A stretch of DNA of 64,000 bases from Thermohalobaculum sediminis (GTDB lineage: Bacteria > Pseudomonadota > Alphaproteobacteria > Rhodobacterales > Rhodobacteraceae), in assembly GCF_023487995.1 (NCBI RefSeq), contig NZ_JAMFKN010000002.1, positions 434,001 to 498,000 on the forward strand, in the 5' to 3' direction. Positions 34,352 through 44,431 of the stretch are shown here, one piece after another. The position numbers and the translations under genes are program-made. The number at the start of each line of letters is the position of its first letter. Positions within the stretch are counted from its first letter, which is position 1. A model generated the notes under the pieces. That model did no database searches and was not told where the DNA came from. It saw only the letters and a list, made by a program, of their open reading frames with translations.

Positions 34352-36204
34352 CACCGCCGCCCGAACAGCCGCTCGATCTCGGAGAGCGAGAGGGTGACTG
34401 AAGTGGGCCGCCCGTGGTTGCAGGTGGCCGCGCCCGGCGTCGCCTCCATCTCGCGCAACAGCGCGTTCATCTCGGCGACCGAAAGCCTGCGGCCCGAGCG
34501 CACCGAGCCATGGCAAGCCATGCGCGAAAGCACGGCATCGAGCCGGGCGCGCAGGCCGCCCGCAGCGCCCCCGTCGGCAATTTCGTCGGCCACGTCGCGG
34601 ACCAGTCCCGCCACGTCGCAGTCGCCCAGCATCGCGGGCACCTCGCGCACGCAGACCGCGCCCTCGCCGAAGGGCTCGATCACCAGGCCGAGCGTCTCGA
34701 GGATGTCGGCATGGTCGATGACAGGGCTTGCGCCGCCGCCCAGATCGACGATCTCGGGGATCAGCAGGCCCTGGCGCCTGACGCCATCGGCTTCCATCTG
34801 CCGCTTGAGGCGCTCGTAGACCAGCCGCTCGTGCGCCGCGTGCTGGTCGACGATCACCATGCCCCGGTCGGTCTGGGCGAGGATGTAGTTCTCGTGGATC
34901 TGCGCGCGCGCGGCCCCCAGCGGGAAGGCGGTGGGCTCGTCGGCCTGGGGCGCCTCGGCACGCGCCGACAGGCCGGGCGCTTCGGCAAATCCCGCGGGAC
35001 TGGCCGCGGCGGGCGCCTGCATCGCATGCCCCGCCGCCAGCAGGTCCGGCGCGGGCGGGCGCCACTCGCCCCCGCTCCAGCCCATGCGCGGGGCGGGCGC
35101 CGCCGGCCGGAAGGCGCCGAGCGCCGCATCGGTCAGCGTCGCGATACCCCGGTGCCCGGCCTCGGCCAGCGCGTGGCGAAGCGCGGAGATAACGAGGCCC
35201 CGCACCACGCCCGACTCGCGGAAGCGCACCTCGGCCTTGGCGGGGTGGACGTTCACATCCACCCGCTCGGGCGCGAGGTCGATCCAGAGCACGGCGGCAG
35301 GGTGCCGGTCGCGGGCGATGAAATCGCCGTAGGCCGCGCGCAGCGCCCCCGCCAGCAGCTTGTCGCGCACCGGGCGGTCGTTGACGAACAGGTACTGGTG
35401 CACCGCCGCTCCCCGCGCCGCCGCCGGCAGGCCGGCGAAGCCCGTGAGGCGCACGCCCTCGCGCTCGGCCTCGATGGCGAGCGCGTTGCCGGCGAAGCCC
35501 TGCCCCAGCACCCGGTCGATGCGGGCGAGCCGGGCCTCCATTGCATTGCCGGTCTCGGGCGCGAGGCTCATCAGCGCCCGCCCCTCGCCGCCCCCGGTCA
35601 CGTCGCGCAGCACGAAGCCGATGCCCGGCTCGGCCATCGCGAGTCTGCGCAGCGTCTCGGAGGCCGCCTGCATCTCGGCGCGCTCGGTTCGGAGGAACTT
35701 GAGCCGGGCGGGGGTGGCCGAGAACAGGTCGCGCACCTCTACCGTGGTGCCCTGCCCGCGCGCGGCGGGGCGGGGGCGACCGATCTCGCCCGCGCCGACC
35801 GCGATCTCCCAGGCTCCGTCGGCGCCTACCGCGCGCGAGGTCAGCCGCACCTTTGCCACCGCCCCGATCGAGGGCAGCGCCTCGCCGCGGAAGCCGAAGC
35901 TTGCAATGTTCACGAGGTCCGAGCCGTCGATCTTCGATGTCGCGTGCCGCTCGAAGGCGAGCGCCAGCTGGTCCTCGGGGATGCCGATGCCGTCATCCGC
36001 CACCCGGATCAGGGTCTTGCCGCCATCGGCCAGCGCCACCTCGATCCGGCCCGCGCCCGCGTCGATCGCGTTCTCGACCAGCTCCTTGACCGCCGAGGCC
36101 GGGCGCTCGACCACCTCGCCAGCCGCGATGCGGTTGGCGGCTGCCTCGGACAGGCGGCGGATTCGGGGCGGCTCGCCCAGCATGTTGCGGTGAGGCGTGT
36201 TCAT
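34351..36204 (-). CDS. mutL: DNA mismatch repair endonuclease MutL
   Basis: A 617-residue MutL. The N-terminal GHKL ATPase has [26 protein letters not shown] and ATSKI followed by [14 protein letters not shown] Pro/Ala-rich linker spans about residues 345-430. The C-terminal dimerisation domain carries the metal-dependent nicking motif [12 protein letters not shown] plus ACHGSVRSG and CNHGRP, so this is the endonuclease-type MutL found in bacteria without MutH. Starts at 36216 (MDWG) and 36183 (MLGEPP) are alternatives. It forms an operon with rmuC. Confidence 0.94.
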   Translation of the reverse strand: MNTPHRNMLGEPPRIRRLSEAAANRIAAGEVVERPASAVKELVENAIDAGAGRIEVALADGGKTLIRVADDGIGIPEDQLALAFERHATSKIDGSDLVNIASFGFRGEALPSIGAVAKVRLTSRAVGADGAWEIAVGAGEIGRPRPAARGQGTTVEVRDLFSATPARLKFLRTERAEMQAASETLRRLAMAEPGIGFVLRDVTGGGEGRALMSLAPETGNAMEARLARIDRVLGQGFAGNALAIEAEREGVRLTGFAGLPAAARGAAVHQYLFVNDRPVRDKLLAGALRAAYGDFIARDRHPAAVLWIDLAPERVDVNVHPAKAEVRFRESGVVRGLVISALRHALAEAGHRGIATLTDAALGAFRPAAPAPRMGWSGGEWRPPAPDLLAAGHAMQAPAAASPAGFAEAPGLSARAEAPQADEPTAFPLGAARAQIHENYILAQTDRGMVIVDQHAAHERLVYERLKRQMEADGVRRQGLLIPEIVDLGGGASPVIDHADILETLGLVIEPFGEGAVCVREVPAMLGDCDVAGLVRDVADEIADGGAAGGLRARLDAVLSRMACHGSVRSGRRLSVAEMNALLREMEATPGAATCNHGRPTSVTLSLSEIERLFGRR

Positions 36205-36248
36205 GCCCCAATCCATAGCATGGGGCGACGCGATTCTGAAACGGCTTC

Positions 36249-37181
36249 TCAGGCCGCGCAGGCGGCCACGAACGCATCCTGCCGGGCGTGGCTGTCGCGC
36301 GCGATGGAGAGGTCGAACATGTCGAAGGCATGGACCCCGCCGGGATGGAGCGCCACCTCGGCCCGTCCGCCCGCCGCCTGCCAGCGCGCCGCCATGAACA
36401 GTGTGTCGTCGATCAGCGGATCGGCCGTGCCGCACTGGAACAGCGCGGGCGGCAGCCCTGCGGGCAGGGCGGCCAGCAGCGGCGAGACGGCGGGATCGGC
36501 ACGGTCGGCCCCATCCAGCAGGTTCGCCGCGAACCAGTCGATCACCGGGGTCGAGAGGATGAGGTAGCGCGTCCCCCAGACCCGCGCCGAGGGCGTCATG
36601 CGCAGGTCGAACACGCCGTAGTTCAGCACCAGTCCCGCGACGCGCCCCGCCAGCCCCGCCGCGGCAAGGCGGAGGAAGGTCACCATGGTCAGGTGCGCCC
36701 CCGCCGACTCGCCGCCGATCACCACCGGACCGGGGCGCGTCTGCAGCACCCAGCGTGCGGCGGCTTCGGCATCCTCGGCGCAACCGGGCCAGCGGTGTTC
36801 GGGGCTGAGGCGGTATTGCGCCGAGACGACATCGAGCCCCGTGTTGCGCGCGATGCGCTGGTTGTGGGCGTCGGACTGGTCCGGGCAACCCAGCGTCCAG
36901 CCGCCGCCATGGATGTGCAGGTAGGTGCCCCGCCCCCCGCCGGGGGTCAGGCGCACCCGCCCGGGTCCACCCGGCGCGCCGGGGATCGAGACCCAGTCCG
37001 AGCCCGGCAGCGGCCCCGCCATCGGGAACACCCCGCGCCCTTCGGCCCGCGCCTTGCGCGTGAGCTCGGGCGGGATGGTGTGGACCGGCGGCATCAGCGC
37101 CAGCGCCTTTTCCAGCGTCTCGTTGAAGGCCGCCGTCTCGGGCGCGACGGCGGCGGGGTCGAACGGCGAGGCGGCGGTCAT
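36249..37181 (-). CDS. HSL-family alpha/beta hydrolase (esterase)
   Basis: A 310-residue esterase of the hormone-sensitive lipase family. The oxyanion motif is [10 protein letters not shown] (HGGGW near residue 91), the nucleophile elbow is [10 protein letters not shown] (Ser about 159), the acid is in [10 protein letters not shown] and the His in [11 protein letters not shown]. Members hydrolyse short acyl esters in the cytoplasm. It lies between mutL and olsB on the same strand with small gaps. No partner gene points to a specific substrate. Confidence 0.87.
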   Translation of the reverse strand: MTAASPFDPAAVAPETAAFNETLEKALALMPPVHTIPPELTRKARAEGRGVFPMAGPLPGSDWVSIPGAPGGPGRVRLTPGGGRGTYLHIHGGGWTLGCPDQSDAHNQRIARNTGLDVVSAQYRLSPEHRWPGCAEDAEAAARWVLQTRPGPVVIGGESAGAHLTMVTFLRLAAAGLAGRVAGLVLNYGVFDLRMTPSARVWGTRYLILSTPVIDWFAANLLDGADRADPAVSPLLAALPAGLPPALFQCGTADPLIDDTLFMAARWQAAGGRAEVALHPGGVHAFDMFDLSIARDSHARQDAFVAACAA

Positions 37182-37264
37182 CGGCAGGCTCCGGCAAGTG
37201 GCCGGGCGAGGCCCCGGCGCCTGCCGTCATAACGCGCCACGGTTCCCGCGCAAATGCCCGAGCG

Positions 37265-38029
37265 TCACGCCCCGGCCGGGCTGGGACCGCGAGGCCGCAG
37301 CAGCGCCGCGCGTGCCTGCGGCACGCGCCTGACCTCGACCCCGGTAAAGACATGGAGCGTGTTGAGGTCGCGGTCGATCACCGCGTGGTCCGACACCCAG
37401 CCGCCCATCACCAGATAGCTGCGCAGAAGCGGCGGCATTCGGCGCATGGCAAGCCTGAGGTCCGGCTTGAGGAAGCGAAACGCCGTGGCGAAACGGAACA
37501 CCGCCGGCGCCTTGACCCGCGGCAGCCAGCGGCGGGGCGCGAGATGCTTCTCGCGCAGCAGCGCGAAGGCGTCGCGGTATTCCTCGGCATCGACGCCCTG
37601 GAAGGACGAGCAGCCGAACAGAAGCTCGACCCCCTCGCGCTCGACATGGGCGCTCATCGCGGCCCAGGCGGTGCGCAGGATGTTGGGGTCGCGGTGCTCG
37701 GGATGGATGCAGAAGCGCCCCATCTCGACCATCTTGCCGGGGAAGGACCTGAGGGCGGAAAGCTCGTAGTACTGCGCCGAATAGCTTCGCTCGATCTCGG
37801 TGCCGTCGGGCAGGGGCATCATGCGGAAGCAGCACACCAGTCGCCCTGTGCGGACCTCCTCGACCATCATGTGCTGGCAGACCTCGTCGAAACGATCCGC
37901 GTCCAGGTCCTGCCCCTCGCCACCGAGGCCCCGGCCGGCGATGAAGGCGAGATAGCGAAGCTGCTGACAGCGCCGGATGTCCTCGGGCGTCGCGGCCAGG
38001 CGTGCGCTGTATCTCCCGATTCCGAACAT
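37265..38029 (-). CDS. olsB: L-ornithine N(alpha)-acyltransferase OlsB
   Basis: A 254-residue GNAT-like acyltransferase of the OlsB family, which attaches a 3-hydroxyacyl chain from acyl-ACP to ornithine as the first step of ornithine-lipid synthesis. Visible family segments are [14 protein letters not shown] (about residues 21-34), [35 protein letters not shown] (about 101-120) and [12 protein letters not shown]. OlsA is not adjacent and must lie elsewhere if ornithine lipids are made. It is divergent from msrB across a 127-bp gap with a TATAAG sequence. Confidence 0.87.
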   Translation of the reverse strand: MFGIGRYSARLAATPEDIRRCQQLRYLAFIAGRGLGGEGQDLDADRFDEVCQHMMVEEVRTGRLVCCFRMMPLPDGTEIERSYSAQYYELSALRSFPGKMVEMGRFCIHPEHRDPNILRTAWAAMSAHVEREGVELLFGCSSFQGVDAEEYRDAFALLREKHLAPRRWLPRVKAPAVFRFATAFRFLKPDLRLAMRRMPPLLRSYLVMGGWVSDHAVIDRDLNTLHVFTGVEVRRVPQARAALLRPRGPSPAGA

Positions 38030-38156
38030 GTGAGACCTCCGTCCCGGAGCGGCGGCGCTGCGCGGGATGCGCGGGCGCGCCCTGCGATCTATATAAGGGG
38101 CCGGGCGCGACAGCAGTATGACGGCTGCCGCAACGTCATCACATGGAGAACCCGCG

Positions 38157-38549
38157 ATGAGGCAGAAGGTTTCCCGCAGCGACGAGGAATGGCGCGCGCA
38201 GCTCTCGCCCGAAGCCTATCGCGTCACCCGGAAGAAGGGGACCGAGCGGCCCTTCACCCATGACGATTTCCCGAAAGCGCCCGGTACCTTCCGCTGCGTC
38301 TGCTGCGGCGCCGGATTGTTCGACGCCGCCCACAAGTTCGACAGCGGCACCGGCTGGCCCAGCTTCTGGCAGCCCGCCGCCCCCGGCGCGGTCGAGGAGC
38401 ATGACGACCGGAGCTGGTTCATGCGCCGCACCGAGGTGGTCTGTGCCGCCTGCGACGCGCATCTGGGCCATGTCTTCCCCGACGGACCGCGGCCCACGGG
38501 GCTACGCTACTGCATCAACGGCGTGGCGCTCAGCTTCGAGCCCGAATGA
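38157..38549 (+). CDS. msrB: Peptide-methionine (R)-S-oxide reductase MsrB
   Basis: A 130-residue MsrB that reduces methionine-R-sulfoxide in oxidised proteins. The zinc-binding CVCC and CAAC pairs, the [11 protein letters not shown] substrate loop (about residues 61-71) and the catalytic Cys in RYCINGVAL near the C-terminus are all present. GGAG lies eight bases before the ATG at 38157; the in-frame ATG at 38118 has no site. No signal peptide, so it acts in the cytoplasm. Its 3' end overlaps the convergent methyltransferase gene by 20 bp. Confidence 0.94.
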   Translation: MRQKVSRSDEEWRAQLSPEAYRVTRKKGTERPFTHDDFPKAPGTFRCVCCGAGLFDAAHKFDSGTGWPSFWQPAAPGAVEEHDDRSWFMRRTEVVCAACDAHLGHVFPDGPRPTGLRYCINGVALSFEPE

Positions 38550-39360
38550 TCCGGATGACGCCCTCCATCCGCAGCCAGCCGTCCCGGACATGGGGCGCGA
38601 GCGCGGTCCGCAGTTCGGCCGCCACGCGGGCGCGGGTGTCGTGATCGGCGGCCCTCAGCCGCCGCGCGAGCGGGCCGATCCGCAGGACAAGCGCGATGCC
38701 GCGCTCGACGGGGTCCGGGTCGGTGCCGTCTCCGATGACCAGCTCGATCGCGTACTCGTCGAAGCCGATGTCGCGAAACCCGGCGGCCTCGAGGATCGCG
38801 CGCGGATAGGCGGGCTCGGCCCATGCGAACGGGCCGGGCGAATAGGCGGGCTTCGCCTCGGCCGGGCCCAGCACGCGCTGCCCGGCCTCGGCCGGGATCC
38901 GCGCCCAGGGGTTGCGCGCCATCTCGGCCCAGACCGTGAGCACCGCCCGCGCGCCGGGTTTCAGCGCGCGCCGCAGCCGCGTGAAGGCGGCCGTCGGGTC
39001 GTCGAAGAACATGCAGCCGAAGCGCGAGAACAGCGCGTCATGCGGCTCGCCCAGATCGAGGCGCGCGGCGTCGCCCTCGTGGAAGCGGACACAGCCCATG
39101 CCGGCGCGCGCCCGGGCTATATCAAGAAGATCGGGCGAGATGTCGACCGCCGTGACCGACCCGCCCGGCACGACGGCGGCGGCGATGGCCTGCGCCATCG
39201 CGCCCGCCCCGCAGCCGAGATCGATCACGCGCTCGCCAGGCTTCGGGTCGAGCGCCGCGACGGCCAGCGCCCCCGCGGGCGCAAGCTGGCGGTCGAGCGC
39301 CTGCACGTGGCGCGCCCACTCGAGACCCATCCGCCCGGCCCATTCCTCGGCTTCGGCCAT
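38530..39360 (-). CDS. Class I SAM-dependent methyltransferase
   Basis: A 276-residue methyltransferase. The SAM-binding motif I is [15 protein letters not shown] (about residues 45-59), motif [17 protein letters not shown] (about 71-85), and the later [12 protein letters not shown] and [16 protein letters not shown] segments complete the Rossmann fold. The substrate is not evident; the family includes UbiE-like and small-molecule methyltransferases. It converges on msrB with a 20-bp overlap of coding 3' ends and is divergent from the pyrimidine 5'-nucleotidase gene 48 bp away. Confidence 0.83.
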   Translation of the reverse strand: MAEAEEWAGRMGLEWARHVQALDRQLAPAGALAVAALDPKPGERVIDLGCGAGAMAQAIAAAVVPGGSVTAVDISPDLLDIARARAGMGCVRFHEGDAARLDLGEPHDALFSRFGCMFFDDPTAAFTRLRRALKPGARAVLTVWAEMARNPWARIPAEAGQRVLGPAEAKPAYSPGPFAWAEPAYPRAILEAAGFRDIGFDEYAIELVIGDGTDPDPVERGIALVLRIGPLARRLRAADHDTRARVAAELRTALAPHVRDGWLRMEGVIRIIRARS

Positions 39361-39408
39361 CTTCGCCCTCCCATCAGGCCGCCGCATTGGCCATAGTCGG
39401 ATCCTGCG

Positions 39409-40095
39409 ATGACCCGAGCCCCGCTGACAATGCCCGCCGCCGCGCCCGCCGCGACCGACTTCGCCCGGATCGAGACCTGGGTCTTCGATCTCGACAACAC
39501 GCTCTATCACCCCTCGGCGCGGCTGTTCGACCAGATCGACCGCCGGATGACCGATTTCATTTCCGGCGCGCTGGGTGTCGCGCGGACCGAGGCCGACCGG
39601 CTGCGGCGGCTCTACTGGGAGCGCTACGGCATCACGCTGAAGGGGCTCGTGGACCACCACGGCATCCATCCGCAGGATTTCCTCGACAATGTGCACGAGA
39701 TCGACCTGTCGGGGCTGAAGCCGGACCCCGCGCTTTCGGACGCCCTCGCCCGCCTGCCGGGGCGGCGGATTGTGCACACCAACGGTGCCCGAGCCCATGC
39801 CGAGCGGGTCCTGCGCGCCCGCGGCCTCGACGGGCTGTTCGAGGCTGTCTACGGCATTGAGGACAAGGGGCTGATCCCCAAGCCCTCGGCCGCCGCCTAT
39901 GACCGGGTGCGCGAGCACGCCCGCTTCGACCCCGCCCGCGCCGCCATGGTCGAGGACGATGCCCGCAACCTCGCGGTCCCCAAGGCCCGCGGCATGGCGA
40001 CGGTCTGGGTCTGCCACAAGGCGGGCGAGAAGGCGCCCGATCACGTCGACCGGCGCATCACCTGCCTCACGCGCTTTCTTGGCGACCCGCGCTGA
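39409..40095 (+). CDS. Pyrimidine 5'-nucleotidase (HAD superfamily, SDT1-like)
   Basis: A 228-residue HAD phosphatase. The nucleophile motif WVFDLDNTLYHPS (about residues 24-36) is the SDT1-type form, followed by LVDHHGIHPQDFLDNVHEIDLSGL, IVHTNGARAHAERVL and IPKPSAAAYDRV. VEDDARNLAVPKARGM gives the last metal-binding acidic pair. Family members dephosphorylate pyrimidine nucleoside monophosphates. A second in-frame ATG at residue 8 could also be used. Confidence 0.85.
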   Translation: MTRAPLTMPAAAPAATDFARIETWVFDLDNTLYHPSARLFDQIDRRMTDFISGALGVARTEADRLRRLYWERYGITLKGLVDHHGIHPQDFLDNVHEIDLSGLKPDPALSDALARLPGRRIVHTNGARAHAERVLRARGLDGLFEAVYGIEDKGLIPKPSAAAYDRVREHARFDPARAAMVEDDARNLAVPKARGMATVWVCHKAGEKAPDHVDRRITCLTRFLGDPR

Positions 40096-40109
40096 CGGGC
40101 CCGGCCATC

Positions 40110-40275
40110 GTCGCTGTCCCGGCCTCGGCGCCGGGGTCAGCGCCTGTGCGAAATGCCACCTCCGCGAGGCCCCGGGTCGAGTCCGCGGCAGCGAAGGCTG
40201 CGCCAGCATCCGAGGAAGCGCCGCTCGGCCGGAGTTCCGCAGCCCCGGCCCCGGAGCCGGGGCCCCCTCGCAGCC
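40110..40275. repeat. Cluster of GC-rich palindromic repeat copies
   Basis: At least three family copies lie in the 234-bp gap between the nucleotidase gene and recR: 40111-40142 (TCGCTGTCCCGGCCTCGGCG onward), 40165-40193 (GAGGCCCCGGGTCGAGTCCG onward) and 40238-40271 (CGCAGCCCCGGCCCCGGAGC onward). The genes converge here, so the repeats may also stop transcription. Confidence 0.5.
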
Positions 40276-40329
40276 GCGGCACCTCTTCCACGTCGCCCCG
40301 GGGCGGGGGGGCGTCGCGTTGCATCGTCC

Positions 40330-40926
40330 TCAGAACGCCTTCCTCGCCGCCAGCGCGGCGGAAATCGTCCCGTCGTCGAGATAGTCGAGCTCGCCCCCCA
40401 CCGGCACGCCCTTGGCGAGCGACGTGACCTCGGCTCCGGTGCCGTCCAGATAGTCGGCCACCACATGCGCCGTGGTCTGCCCGTCCATCGTGGCGCCGAC
40501 CGCGAGGATGACCTCGACCACCCCTTCCGCGCGCACCCGTGCCGCAAGTTCCGGGATCCGCAGCGTCTCGGGCGTCACACCGTCGAGCGCCGAGAGCGTG
40601 CCGCCCAGCACGTGGTAGCGCCCCTTGAACACGCCCGCGCGCTCGAGGGCCCAGAGGTCGGCCACGTCCTCGACCACGCAGAGCCGCGTCGCATCGCGCC
40701 GCGCGTCGATGCAGATCGCGCAGCGCGGGCCGGTGGCGATGTTGCCACAGACCTCGCAGAGCCCGACCTTGTCGGCAACCTCCGCCATCGCCTGCGCCAG
40801 CGGCAGCAGCAGCCGCTCGCGCTTCTTCACCAGCGCCAGCGCCGCGCGCCGGGCCGAGCGGGGGCCGAGGCCCGGCAACTTGGCCATCAGCTCGATCAGC
40901 CGCTCGATCTCGGGCCCGCCGCTCAC
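40330..40926 (-). CDS. recR: Recombination mediator protein RecR
   Basis: A 198-residue RecR that helps load RecA at gaps together with RecF/RecO. It has the helix-hairpin-helix [14 protein letters not shown] (about residues 15-28), a zinc finger with CEVC and CAIC pairs (about 57-74), and a TOPRIM domain (about 80-175) with [29 protein letters not shown] and [15 protein letters not shown]. Its ATG overlaps the stop of the amidinotransferase-like gene by four bases. Organisms usually have dnaX-ybaB-recR; here another gene is inserted. Confidence 0.94.
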   Translation of the reverse strand: MSGGPEIERLIELMAKLPGLGPRSARRAALALVKKRERLLLPLAQAMAEVADKVGLCEVCGNIATGPRCAICIDARRDATRLCVVEDVADLWALERAGVFKGRYHVLGGTLSALDGVTPETLRIPELAARVRAEGVVEVILAVGATMDGQTTAHVVADYLDGTGAEVTSLAKGVPVGGELDYLDDGTISAALAARKAF

Positions 40927-41900
40927 GTCCGCGCCCGCGCCACCACGCCCGAGAGGCAGCCCACCGCCCCCGCGGCCTTCCTGAGTTCCGCCGTGGGCGT
41001 CTCGGTCACCTCGACGCCCAGCGCCTCATAGAAGGCCCGCGCGGCGGGGTTGCCCGGCATCAGGATGCGCCGTGGTCCCAGCGTCACCACGTTCATGGCG
41101 TTGTTGGTGCCGGCCTCGCCCAGATCCGGCAGGAAGGCGACCCGATAGCCGCGCGCGCGCAGCGCCATCACCGCCGCATGCGGCGTGCGCCGCGGCCAGG
41201 CGACGGCCAGGTCGCGGTCCAGAATGCGCAGCATCCCCATCAGGTGCATGGTGCCGAAGGGCATGTCGACGGCCAGCGTCTCGACCCCCATCTGGCCCAG
41301 CAGCCCGCCGATCTGCGCGATCGCGGCGTCGTTGGTGCGTAGCCCCCGCCCGATGATGGCACAGCCCGCGTCGAGCCACATGAGGTCGGCGCCCTCGAAG
41401 GTGGCCTCGCCCCGCAGCGTCATCAGGATCGGCACCCGCGCGGCAGCGAGGCAGGCCGCCACCGCCACCTCCTCGCCCGCCCGCACGGTCGAGGCGGGGC
41501 GCGCGAGGATCGCGCCCTCGGGGGTCATGACGAACAGGTCCGCGCAGAACATCTGGTTGGGATGGGTGGCCGAGGGCGGCACCTCGAGCACCGCGACGCC
41601 CGCGGCGCGGTAGGCGTCGGCCATGCGGGCATGCTCCTCGGCCGCGCGGCCCAGGTCGACGGGCGCGAGCAGCTGGTTGCGGTCGGCCTCTTTCCCGGCA
41701 GCCGCGAGCGCGGGCCCGGGCGCCGATAGCAGCACCGCGGTCAGCGGCGCCCATTCGTTGGCGATTCCGCACGCGGCCCAGTGCGTGCCGATTTCCTCGC
41801 CATGCGACGCGACGCGCTGCGACCACGCCTCGCCGCCATACGCGGCGGTGCCGAAGCTGTTGCCGAGCGGCGCGCCTCGCGTCTCGCCGTCCATCGCCAT
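40923..41900 (-). CDS. Dimethylarginine dimethylaminohydrolase / arginine deiminase-fold protein
   Basis: A 325-residue protein of the guanidino-modifying (amidinotransferase/DDAH) superfamily. Seen are [20 protein letters not shown] (about residues 112-131; the acidic substrate residue follows Phe-Cys), [25 protein letters not shown] (EGAD near 168), [14 protein letters not shown] with the catalytic His region, and the C-terminal Cys in GAVGCLSGV. The catalytic Cys/His set looks intact. It could hydrolyse methylarginines or another guanidino compound. It sits between ybaB and recR. An ATG two codons downstream (41894) is an equal start choice. Confidence 0.8.
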   Translation of the reverse strand: MAMDGETRGAPLGNSFGTAAYGGEAWSQRVASHGEEIGTHWAACGIANEWAPLTAVLLSAPGPALAAAGKEADRNQLLAPVDLGRAAEEHARMADAYRAAGVAVLEVPPSATHPNQMFCADLFVMTPEGAILARPASTVRAGEEVAVAACLAAARVPILMTLRGEATFEGADLMWLDAGCAIIGRGLRTNDAAIAQIGGLLGQMGVETLAVDMPFGTMHLMGMLRILDRDLAVAWPRRTPHAAVMALRARGYRVAFLPDLGEAGTNNAMNVVTLGPRRILMPGNPAARAFYEALGVEVTETPTAELRKAAGAVGCLSGVVARART

Positions 41901-41901
41901 C

Positions 41902-42243
41902 TCACATGCCGGGGAACTTGAAGCCCGGGGGCAGGGGCAGCCCCTCGGTCAATTTCGCAAGCTCGCCCTGCGCCTGCTCGCGCGCACGGCGCACCGCGTC
42001 GTTCACCGCGGCGACGATGAGGTCCTCGAGCACTTCCTTTTCCATCGAGCCGTCGAGGAGCGAGGGATCGACCTTCAGCGCCTTGACCTCGCCCTCGCCC
42101 GTGGCGGTCGCGCGCACCAGCCCCGCGCCGGCTGAGCCCTCGGCGGTCATCCCGGCGATGCGGGACTGCGCCTCGGCCATGCGCTCCTGCATCTTCTGGG
42201 CCTCGCGCATCAGCTTGGCCATGTCGCCCAGTCCCTTGAGCAT
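41902..42243 (-). CDS. YbaB/EbfC nucleoid-associated protein
   Basis: A 113-residue YbaB/EbfC DNA-binding protein. It has the MLKGLGDMAKLMREAQKMQERM N-terminal helix, the central SAGAGLVRATATGEGEVKALKVDPSLL sheet region and LEDLIVAAVNDAVRRAREQAQ near the end. It lies one base after the dnaX stop and just before the DDAH-like gene, in the usual dnaX-ybaB order. EbfC-type proteins bind DNA as dimers and influence nucleoid structure and gene expression. Confidence 0.93.
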   Translation of the reverse strand: MLKGLGDMAKLMREAQKMQERMAEAQSRIAGMTAEGSAGAGLVRATATGEGEVKALKVDPSLLDGSMEKEVLEDLIVAAVNDAVRRAREQAQGELAKLTEGLPLPPGFKFPGM

Positions 42244-42244
42244 G

Positions 42245-44041
42245 TCAGCTCTCCTCTCCGAAGGGGTCGTCCATGTCGAGGATGTCGCCCTCGATGTCGA
42301 CGGCGTCGTCCTCGGGCACGGGGGCGAGATAATGGGGCTCGGCGCCCGGCGCCAGATCGCTGAGCGGGCGCACCGCGCCGATCTTCGCGCCGGGGAAGGC
42401 CGCGAGCGCGGCGGCCACCAGCGGGTGGCGCGCTGCATCGCGCATCCGCCCCGCCTCGGCCTCGGCCCGGCGCTCGGCCAGCGTCTGCCCGCCCGGCTGG
42501 TCACTCACCGCCACCGACCAGCGCCGTCCGGTCACGCGGTGCAGCATCTGCGCAAGCCGCCCCGCAAGGTCGGCGGGCGCGCCGGGGCGCGGGTTGAACT
42601 CGATCACGCCCGGATGTAGCGCCACGGGGCTGAGGAAGCGCTCGAGCTCGTCGAGCAGCTTGATGTCGCGCTCGCCCGCCACCATCGCGGCGATGTCCTC
42701 GAGCGGCATCCCGGCGGGGGCGAGCCGGGCGGCCGGCGCGGACCTCGGCGCCGCGGCCGCCGTGACCCCGCCCGCGATCGCCCTGAGCGGCGGGCCCTCG
42801 GCCCGCGTGCCGCCACCGCCACCGCTGCCGCCAGCCGACGGCGCGCCGGCAGCTGCTGGGCCGCCCGCCTCCTGCAGCCGCCGCACCAGATCGCCGGGCG
42901 TCGGCAGGTCGGCGACGTGGCAAAGCCGGATCACCGCCATCTCGGCCGCCATCATGGCCGAGGGCGCGACGCCGAGTTCCTCGAGCGCCTTGAGCAGCAT
43001 CTGCCAGGCCCGCGTCAGCACCCGCATGGACAGCTTCGCGGCCAGTTCCCGCCCCCGCCTGCGTTCGTCGGGCGAGACGGTGGGGTCCTCGGCGGCCGTC
43101 TCCGAGATCTTGAGGACCGAAATCCAGTGCGTGAGTTCCGCCAGATCCCGCAGCACCACGGCGGGGTCCGCTCCTTCGGCGTATTGCGCACCAAGCTCGG
43201 CCAGCGCGGCCCCCGCATCGCCCCGCATGATCGCCTCGAAGAGGTCGAACACACGGCCGCGGTCCGCGAGCCCCAGCATCCGGCGCACATCGGCCGCGTC
43301 GGTCTCGCCTCCCTGCCCATGCGCCACCGCCTGATCGAGCAGCGAGAGCGCGTCGCGCACCGACCCCTCGGCCGCCCGAGTGATCAGCGCGAGCGCGTCG
43401 GCCGCGACCTTCGCCCCCTCGCGCGCCGCGATCGCGCCGAGATGCTCCATCATCACCTCGGGCTCGATCCGGCGCAGGTCGAAGCGCTGGCAGCGGCTGA
43501 GCACGGTGACGGGCACCTTGCGGATCTCGGTCGTCGCGAAGATGAACTTCACATGCGCTGGCGGCTCCTCCAGCGTCTTCAGGAGCGCGTTGAAGGCCGA
43601 AGTGCTGAGCATGTGCACCTCGTCGACGATGTAGACCTTGTAGCGCGCCTGCGCCGCGCGGTAGCGCACCGAGTCGATGATCTCGCGGATGCTGTCGACA
43701 CCGGTGTTCGAGGCCGCGTCCATCTCGATGACGTCGACGTGGCGACCCGCCGCGATCGACAGGCAGGCGTCGCACTCGCCGCAGGGGTCGATGGTGGGCT
43801 GATCGCCCCGACCCGTGCAGTTGAGCCCCTTGGCGATGATCCGCGCCGTCGTGGTCTTGCCCACGCCCCGCACGCCGGTGAGGATGAAGGCATGCGCGAT
43901 ACGGTCCAGCGCGAAGGCGTTGGTGAGCGTCTGCACCATCGCCTCCTGCCCGATCAGGTCGCGGAAATGGCCCGGCCGATACTTGCGCGCCAGCACCTGA
44001 TAGGGCGTGGCGGCATCGGTCGGGGGGGCGGCATCGGCCAT
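42245..44041 (-). CDS. dnaX: DNA polymerase III subunit gamma/tau DnaX
   Basis: A 598-residue clamp-loader ATPase. Walker A is GVRGVGKT (residues 56-63), the zinc module uses Cys 75, 87, 90 and 93, the DEVHMLS Walker B lies near residue 135 and the SRC arginine-finger motif is in VTVLSRCQRFD. Domain III is followed by a Gly/Ala-rich linker (about 400-440) and a C-terminal tau-like region. No A-rich slippery sequence was seen at the usual frameshift region, so only the full-length tau form is expected unless protein processing makes a gamma-like form. ffs lies upstream on the same strand. Confidence 0.94.
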   Translation of the reverse strand: MADAAPPTDAATPYQVLARKYRPGHFRDLIGQEAMVQTLTNAFALDRIAHAFILTGVRGVGKTTTARIIAKGLNCTGRGDQPTIDPCGECDACLSIAAGRHVDVIEMDAASNTGVDSIREIIDSVRYRAAQARYKVYIVDEVHMLSTSAFNALLKTLEEPPAHVKFIFATTEIRKVPVTVLSRCQRFDLRRIEPEVMMEHLGAIAAREGAKVAADALALITRAAEGSVRDALSLLDQAVAHGQGGETDAADVRRMLGLADRGRVFDLFEAIMRGDAGAALAELGAQYAEGADPAVVLRDLAELTHWISVLKISETAAEDPTVSPDERRRGRELAAKLSMRVLTRAWQMLLKALEELGVAPSAMMAAEMAVIRLCHVADLPTPGDLVRRLQEAGGPAAAGAPSAGGSGGGGGTRAEGPPLRAIAGGVTAAAAPRSAPAARLAPAGMPLEDIAAMVAGERDIKLLDELERFLSPVALHPGVIEFNPRPGAPADLAGRLAQMLHRVTGRRWSVAVSDQPGGQTLAERRAEAEAGRMRDAARHPLVAAALAAFPGAKIGAVRPLSDLAPGAEPHYLAPVPEDDAVDIEGDILDMDDPFGEES

Positions 44042-44174
44042 CGGCTCTCCGGTCTCAGGGGGATCGGCGGCAGATTAGGGCGCGGATGCGGGCCGCGGCA
44101 AGCACGGATGACCCCGGCGCGGCGCGCAGGCCCGGGCACGGCGTCGGGGCGCAGGGATGATGCGGCGCGGGAGG

Positions 44175-44271
44175 TGAGAGGCTGGACAGCGACCCAAGCG
44201 GGGCTCGTTACGGCTGCTTCCTTCCGGACCTGACCGGGTTGGCGAGGCGCTCGCCCGCGCCAACCTCTCGC
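44175..44271 (-). ncRNA. ffs: Signal recognition particle RNA (small bacterial 4.5S type)
   Basis: The minus strand carries the universally conserved SRP domain IV sequence GGTCAGGTCCGGAAGGAAGC followed by AGCC (about 44236-44213). The loop GGAAG and the asymmetric internal loop bind the M domain of Ffh. Flanking arms pair (GAGAGGTTGG at the 5' end with CCAGCCTCTC at the 3' end), giving a rod of about 97 nt. It lies just upstream of dnaX, the usual place in many alphaproteobacteria. The ends were set from the pairing and the promoter position, so they could be off by several bases. The rest of the 390-bp gene-free gap (44042-44431) holds only GC-rich repeat-like sequence. Confidence 0.92.
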
Positions 44272-44276
44272 CCGCG

Positions 44277-44305
44277 GATATAGCGATTCGCGGCGCGGCG
44301 CACAA
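44277..44305 (-). promoter_or_regulatory. Promoter of the SRP RNA gene
   Basis: On the minus strand TTGTGC (44305-44300), exactly 17 bases, then TATATC (44282-44277). Transcription would start near 44271-44269, at the 5' arm of the SRP RNA. This AT-rich -10 stands out in a GC-rich gap. Confidence 0.6.
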
Positions 44306-44431
44306 CCGGGGCCGGGCAGGGGTCAGGGCGCGCGCGGGAAGGTGCGTGGCGCGGGCGGCTGCGGGATTGCGGCCCCAGCGCCGGTCTGGCATTCAGGGCC
44401 TCCTCGCCCCTTGCCTGCAGGCTGCCCGCCC

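Noticed and set aside
34351-37353. 1000-residue fusion of an N-terminal region with MutL
   Set aside because: The extra N-terminus is a shadow frame of the HSL-type esterase gene. MutL similarity begins only near 36204, where suitable ATGs exist.
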